Below are positions 58,999 to 64,000 of a stretch of DNA of 64,000 bases, in pieces. Made by a program: the position numbers and the translations under genes. Position 1 is the first letter of the stretch; each line of letters starts with the position of its first letter. Under the pieces are notes generated by a model that ran no database searches, was not told where the DNA came from, and saw only the letters and a program-made list of their open reading frames with translations. Source of the stretch: Gorsachius magnificus (lineage: Eukaryota; Chordata; Aves; Pelecaniformes; Ardeidae); contig CM067081.1 in assembly GCA_034008185.1 (NCBI GenBank), positions 4,649,821-4,713,820 of the forward strand, read 5' to 3'.

Positions 58999-59080
58999 AT
59001 CATAGAGTCGTAGAATCGAATCACAGAATCACAGAATCATTTAGGATGGAAAAGACCTTTAAGATCATTGAGTCCAACAG
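58999..59080 (-). mobile_element. CR1 LINE 3'-end fragment (family A)
   Basis: The plus strand shows an expanded, degenerate octamer tail (ATCATAGAGTCGTAGAATCG, then CACAGAATC repeated) followed by the family A 3'UTR up to 'gagtccaacagt'. No coding sequence is left. About 265 bases of unique DNA separate it from the next copy. Confidence 0.87.
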
Positions 59081-59344
59081 TAATATCCACCAGCAGTTGG
59101 ACACCTCTCACCTAACTTAAGAAATGCATACAGAGAGGTCTGAACTGGTCCCTCTGGCTCTCTTTAGTGCCAAAGGAGTAAGAGAGGTGCTGTGTATTTG
59201 CCTTATTGCAGACATCTACCTTCAGAGGAGGGGAATTACACCCAGCAACGCTTGACTCTACTTTTTGTCCTGAAAGACCCCATTTCACCTGGTTCTGGAG
59301 AGCAGAGCCATGCCCAGGCAGTAAATCTGGATGACCTGATCAAC

Positions 59345-59524
59345 GTCAGGTTGGATGGGGCTCTGAGCAACCTGATCTAGTTAGTGGTGTCCCTGCTCAC
59401 TGCAGGGGGGTTGGACTAGATGACCTCTAGGGGTCCCTTCCAACCCAACACATTCTATGATTCTATGATTCTATGATTCTATGATTCTATGATTCTATGA
59501 TTCTATGATTCTATGATTCTATGA
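59345..59524 (+). mobile_element. CR1 LINE 3'-end fragment (family B) with 9-unit octamer tail
   Basis: The last codons of ORF2 (VRLDGALSNLI-stop) are followed by the family B 3'UTR and nine perfect ATTCTATG units (59452-59523). Other copies in the window have one to three units. The body is strongly truncated. Confidence 0.93.
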
Positions 59525-61414
59525 CCACGGAGGGACTCCCCGCTCCTCCAGTGACTACCACCTGGTTCTATGCTTCACCTTCCCTTTTAGGTTGTACCCA
59601 AGGACCGTGCAAGAATATTTTCCTCAATACACACTTTGCCATGTTTTCTGAACCTGTTCTCGATCTTTTCCTGAAGCATCAGAAAAAGCCACCAGGAGGG
59701 CTGGACCAGGCGGTATCAGGGATCAGGGGAGGGTGTCCCTGGGTCACCGTGGCAAGTGCTGCAGTGGCGTCTCTTCTCCCTCTGGATGAAGGAGGGTCAG
59801 ATGCACACGTCTCGCTGGACGTAACACAAAATCTAATAAGATCTCAATTTTTTTTTTTTTTTTTTGTGTGTGTGTGACTTGATTTTTCTTGTGCACAATG
59901 TAGTTTCCCCAGTTTGCTTACCTTTCTGCTAGGCTGAGGGCTTCCCCAGTGCCTCAGGGATGCTCCAAATCCCTGGCATTACATCCCGGATCAGCAAAGC
60001 CCTGGGGGCACCTGCGATCCTGCACCCTGTGTACATTTGAAGGATGCTCCCGAAGGCACAAATGTGAGGAGCGGGGGGACATTTTGGTCAAGTCCTGCAC
60101 CAGGTCCATTTTCCATATAAGGACGAAGCAGCTGAGGTGAAACAACTCAAGATTTTCACAAAAAAAAAAAAAGAGTTATTTAAACACAAAATATTCTTTT
60201 ATTTGTCACCGAAGGCTACACACGGTCACTTCTGTCTGTTCGCTTTTTTTTTCTAGAAGGTATCTACATCTGCACTTATTTACAGCCTGGTTGTATTTAC
60301 ACAGTCAAGAATACAGTATTAGAAACACAAAGTGTCGAGAAAAAAAATTTCTCAAAAAATTAGTTCCAGACTTCAGGAAAATTATTACACAGGGTAATGA
60401 CAAGAGTCTCCAGTGCTGGGCTTACAGATGCAGCTTTGATACAAAGTCCTGTTCTCAACTGGAGCTGCATTAGAAGTCCTCACACAAAATAAACATTTTT
60501 TTTTTTTGTAATAGAAAAGTGTGATTCTTTGATTGGTTATTTCGGCAACATCCGTGAACTGTCCAAAAGTTTTTATTTTCTTTTTGGAAAGTTCTATTGT
60601 TTGCTTGAACAGTTTCCAGCTCTGAGGAAAAAAAAAATTATATATATATATGTATATATATTTGTAGTTAATTTTCTTTTGTGGTTTTCTATGCTCCTCT
60701 GCCCAAAAAGCATTGACCTCTGGGATGGGAGTTAACAGTTGAGCCATGTAAGACTTTTTCAGGAACATGGAGTTTTATGGTAATTAAAGGAAAGCAGGCA
60801 AGAGACACAAAAGGTTTCCCTCGGGCAGCCTGGGTTGTTTTTGGTTCGAGTAGCAGAGGGTGGAAAAGTGCCGCGGGGAATGGTCCCCGGGACACGCAAT
60901 GGCCCTTCATCCAGGAGTGAGACTGGGGATCCTGGACAGGGTGCTACGTGTCCCTGTGGTGTCTGTTTAAAGTTTGCTCTACAGTCACAAGTAATTTTAT
61001 TTAAATACACCCTAGAGATGAAAAAAAACACTACAAAAAACCTGTTTTGTTTTGGTGGTTTTTGTTTTTTTTTTTTACAAAACTCATGAAAATTCTTCAC
61101 CGTAATGGGGGGATTCAAATATCGTAACTATTTAGTGATCATAATAAAAAGAAGTGATTATAATAAAAAGAGATGCTGAAAAACTTGCTGTCCTGTGGAG
61201 GACTGTAATAACTGGAGCAAAAATGCTCCAGGCCTCACTCGCTGTGGGATGGAGGATGCTGCCGGCCAAATGGGAGCCAGATTTTATCCCACCAAACCCC
61301 AGCCCCAGCACGGAGGGTTCAGCAGCACTGGCCGGAGCGAGGAGATAAAGCAAATAAGATTGAACAAGCAAAGCAAACTTTTTAGCTCCATTATTAACGT
61401 GATCTGGGCTTATT
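59525..61414. other. Unique DNA holding a candidate minus-strand 3'UTR
   Basis: A T18 run followed by (GT)n lies at 59848-59877. The part from about 60160 upward looks like an AU-rich 3'UTR on the minus strand, described separately. A (TA)n patch lies at 60640-60662. No repeat family was recognised. Confidence 0.45.
60165..61100 (-). other. Candidate 3'UTR end and poly(A) site, minus strand
   Basis: On the minus strand an AATAAA (complement of TTTATT, 60198-60203) is followed after about 15-30 bases by a U-rich element (complement of the A run at 60160-60172). This is the layout of a genuine cleavage and polyadenylation site. The preceding sequence is AU-rich, with UGUAAAUA, UAUAUA and U-rich stretches typical of long vertebrate 3'UTRs. 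I could not identify a gene or coding end, and AT-rich DNA produces such signals by chance. Confidence 0.3.
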
Positions 61415-61650
61415 TCATAGAATCATAGAATGTTTTGGGTTGGAAGGGACCCCTAGAGGTCACCCAGCCCAACCCCCCCTGCAGGAGCAGGGACACCTTT
61501 AACCAGATCAGGTTGCTCACAGCCCCGTCCAACCTGGCCTGGAATGTTCCCAGGGATGGGGCCTCCACCACCTCTCTGGGCAACCCCTGACAGGGTTTTA
61601 CCACCCTCATTGTAAAGAATTTCTTCCTTATATCCAGTCTATTTCTCCTC
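61415..61650 (-). mobile_element. CR1 LINE 3' end (family B)
   Basis: On the minus strand one frame carries [42 protein letters not shown] and ends just after the family B terminus. The 3'UTR signature GTTTTGGGTTGGAAGGGACC (plus-strand reading) and a double octamer tail are present. The copy is truncated at the equivalent of FRLD. Confidence 0.93.
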
Positions 61651-64000
61651 CCCATTTAAAAAGTGGCCATAGGACTAACGGAGATCTCCGGCCCTTGTTT
61701 CAATTACTCAGAGATTGAATCAAACCAGACTGCTGTGCTGTAAATACAAGGGGGGCCCCCTCTGTAAATCATAAAATTGAACGCTAAAATTTCATGTTAA
61801 GAGTGTTGTCTTTGCATAATGGATTGCACTGCCATCTATCACGGCGACACTTACAAGTCACAGCTGAAAAAGTACTTTATTAGATTTTTTTTTCCCCCCC
61901 AAACAATTTTGATTTATTCTGGTTACGTCGCCTGTATAATAGACTGAGCAGAATCTCACACCGATCCCTATGCTCAATAAAGCATCTACAGATATATTAC
62001 AGAAATCCCTCACTGTTTCTAAGTTAGGGGCAAATGGTGTCTCAGGGATTGCTCCCAATCATCTGTGTCTCTTAAACCCGTATCAAGCACCGGGGCTCTT
62101 AACAACCTTCATCTCATCGGCTCTCGCCTGGTGTTGTTTAGAGTTGTTGGCCCATTTTCATCATGGCTCTGATCGATAACTGTGATGACAAAGATATGAT
62201 CAGCTGCATGATTCCCTCCGGTCAGTGCTGCTTAATGATTTTTCCAAGCTCCAATCTTCAGTTGAAAGGGAAAAAAAAAAAAAAAAAAAATATGAAGAGC
62301 TCAGAGGAAACAAACATTGCAGCATTTTTTGCGATACCAGATTAGTCTTGCTCCTCTTGGCTTGGACTGAGCACGCAGGACGTTTCTCAGCTTGCAGAGC
62401 CCTCATGACACTGGCTCATGTCTGGATGCCACAGCACGTTGGTCCCATCACTGTTGTTCCTTCAAACGGATCATCCTTCGGTACCAGCACCAGCCAGCAA
62501 GGGCCTGAGCTGTCGGTCCTTACCCACCGCTCACACCAGGAGCTGCAGCCCCTGCTCCAGACTGCCGGACTTTCTCCTCTGGGCTGTGAGCCTTGGCTAC
62601 GATCCTTTCCACCACCCTTTGGACTGGAGACAAGCCCAGGAGTCCAAAGCAATTTAAGCTAAGCCTTTGCATTTTGAAGGGAAACTCCTTTTGGTGGAGG
62701 AGAGAGTCCTCTTTTTAGGAGTCAAGAAAAGAGTGGCTTCTCAAAGTCAACCCAAAAAAGCACACGAGGCCACAGTGACATTTTCCCTTGGTGATGGTCT
62801 GGCATGCAACTGGCCTTTGAAAGAGCAATGGGATATGGGGGTTAGTGCCGTGGGCTTTCCACCCAGGTCCTCCCAGCGTTAGGGAAGTGACGATCTGCTA
62901 CCCTCCTGCCCATGAGCAAAGGACGAAGGGTTGGGCAACCATGGCTCACCCCCATGGGGAGGCAAATGGGGCAAGGCAAGGGCTGGGGAGGCGCTATGGG
63001 GCTGTGAGTCGAGTGGAAATGCTTGCGGATAGCGGAGTGCAGTGTCTCAAATAGGGCACGGCTCAGTGCTCGTTGCGTTCACAGCCCATCCCTGCAACTT
63101 CCACAGGAATGCACTTGGCATCCTGTAGAAAAAGCAATTTTCACTAACAAAGGGTGAAATTTAGGGCTTTGGGACTGAAAATGTTTGTTTCTAGCTTTGC
63201 CATCTAGGTGAAGCAGAAAGGGCGAAGCTTTCACAGAGGCTGAGGATTCAGTAACGTAGCAGCTGTCTTTGGATGGGTTTGCCCCCAAAACTAGACAGCC
63301 ATCCCTTTTAATTTTGTTTTGGTTAACAGCTTTGATAAAGAGAAGAGCAACACATACATATATATACTTTTACATATATATTTTTTTTCCCCTTTTTTGA
63401 TGTAATGTCTGTAGTTCCCACGCAGGGCGCAGGTCCAGGAGAAGACCCAGTGGGCAGCCGGGTACAGCTGCATCCCACCGCTGCTTGAGGATGCTGAGAA
63501 ATGCAACCCGAGCTGCCTTCGCCATGGCACAGAGCGGGACGGCTCCTGGGTCGAGGCGTGCTGTACTTGCATGGCGGGACCATAGAACTCTTGAAAAACG
63601 GGCGAACTCGTCAAAGTCATTAGCTTGTGTAATAACCTGAAGAGTCTGTGTAAGGCTGTCGAGGTGCCATCTCAGGCTGGCAGGATTCCGGTAGGAATAT
63701 TTCGCACTCGAATTCCTTCCCTTGGCTGCGTGGAAAGGTGGCCCGCTTACTCTTGCACTACTCCTCTTAGCATTCTGACACACGGACGGGGATGGTTATA
63801 GAAGCACCACTTGTCTTCGGAGCCACTTGGACAGGAGCAGTGTGAATGGGACGCACATCAAGGTCTCCCTGCACTGCAAATCTTCACCGGGGTTTATGCC
63901 TTTTGACCCAGCATCCCAGAGCTCTTTTTTGCTCCATGCATGCCACTTTAGACACTGAAAGCCTTCACAAGGTTGACGTTCTGGGAGGGATTTGTCCCTG
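61651..64000. other. Unique DNA with conserved-looking block and CpG-richer minus-strand frame
   Basis: The first 600 bases are described as a candidate conserved element. A20 lies at 62271-62290. From about 63400 to 63790 CpG dinucleotides are clearly more frequent than in the rest of the unique DNA, and a 137-codon minus-strand frame (63370-63783) is open there. That frame shows no domain I recognise, so it is not called as a gene. Confidence 0.45.
61770..62250. other. Candidate conserved noncoding element
   Basis: The block is repeat-poor and AT-rich, yet keeps CpGs inside AT-rich context (CACGGCGACAC, GTTACGTCGCC, CGATCCC, TGATCGATAAC), where methylated CpGs would normally have decayed. 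TTTGCATAATGG resembles an Oct/POU octamer site. The pattern fits a constrained developmental enhancer, but I have only one sequence. Confidence 0.3.

Noticed and set aside
59452..59524. Short regular repeats resembling a CRISPR or satellite
   Set aside because: Units are 8 bases with no spacers and form the known CR1 terminal octamer tail.

Overview
The window looks like vertebrate nuclear DNA from a bird. The main reason is the repeat content. I count 29 copies or fragments of the CR1 (chicken repeat 1) LINE, all 5'-truncated. The well-preserved ones end in the CR1 3' terminal octamer, ATTCTATG or ATTCTGTG in sense orientation. Two solo LTRs have ends and interiors of a kind I recall from neoavian endogenous retroviruses (ERVL-like). 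There are no Alu, L1, B1 or tRNA-derived SINEs, no operons and no dense gene packing. I favour a non-galliform, probably neoavian species, but I cannot name it.

No protein-coding exon could be identified. The longer open frames are CR1 ORF2 remnants, frames antisense to CR1, or short unconserved-looking frames expected by chance. The window is best read as intergenic or intronic DNA. The one hint of a cellular transcript is on the minus strand at about 60.16-61.1 kb: an AATAAA followed by a U-rich element, preceded by AU-rich 3'UTR-like sequence. A CpG-richer stretch with an open minus-strand frame lies further upstream on that strand, at about 63.4-63.8 kb.

Layout: 1-4.8 kb is mostly unique DNA with a GGAT tetramer array and a striking three-phase pentamer array. 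4.8-12 kb is unique DNA with a minus-strand solo LTR (8655-9237). 12-17.8 kb holds CR1 copies of several families, including a young copy inside an older one. 17.8-32 kb has scattered CR1 copies and AT-rich blocks that may be conserved noncoding elements. 32-50 kb is mostly unique with six CR1 fragments and a possible poly(A)-tailed retrocopy near 33.3 kb. 50-61.7 kb is CR1-rich and carries a second, plus-strand solo LTR (51538-52573). 61.7-64 kb is unique, starting with a conserved-looking block.

CR1 covers about 7.2 kb (roughly 11%), 14 copies on plus and 15 on minus. The copies sort by 3'UTR into at least four families plus older, diverged remnants. No new molecular system was found. The most informative points are the CR1 family structure, two LTRs that share their termini but not their interiors, the pentamer array, the possible retrocopy, and the candidate regulatory and 3'UTR sequences.
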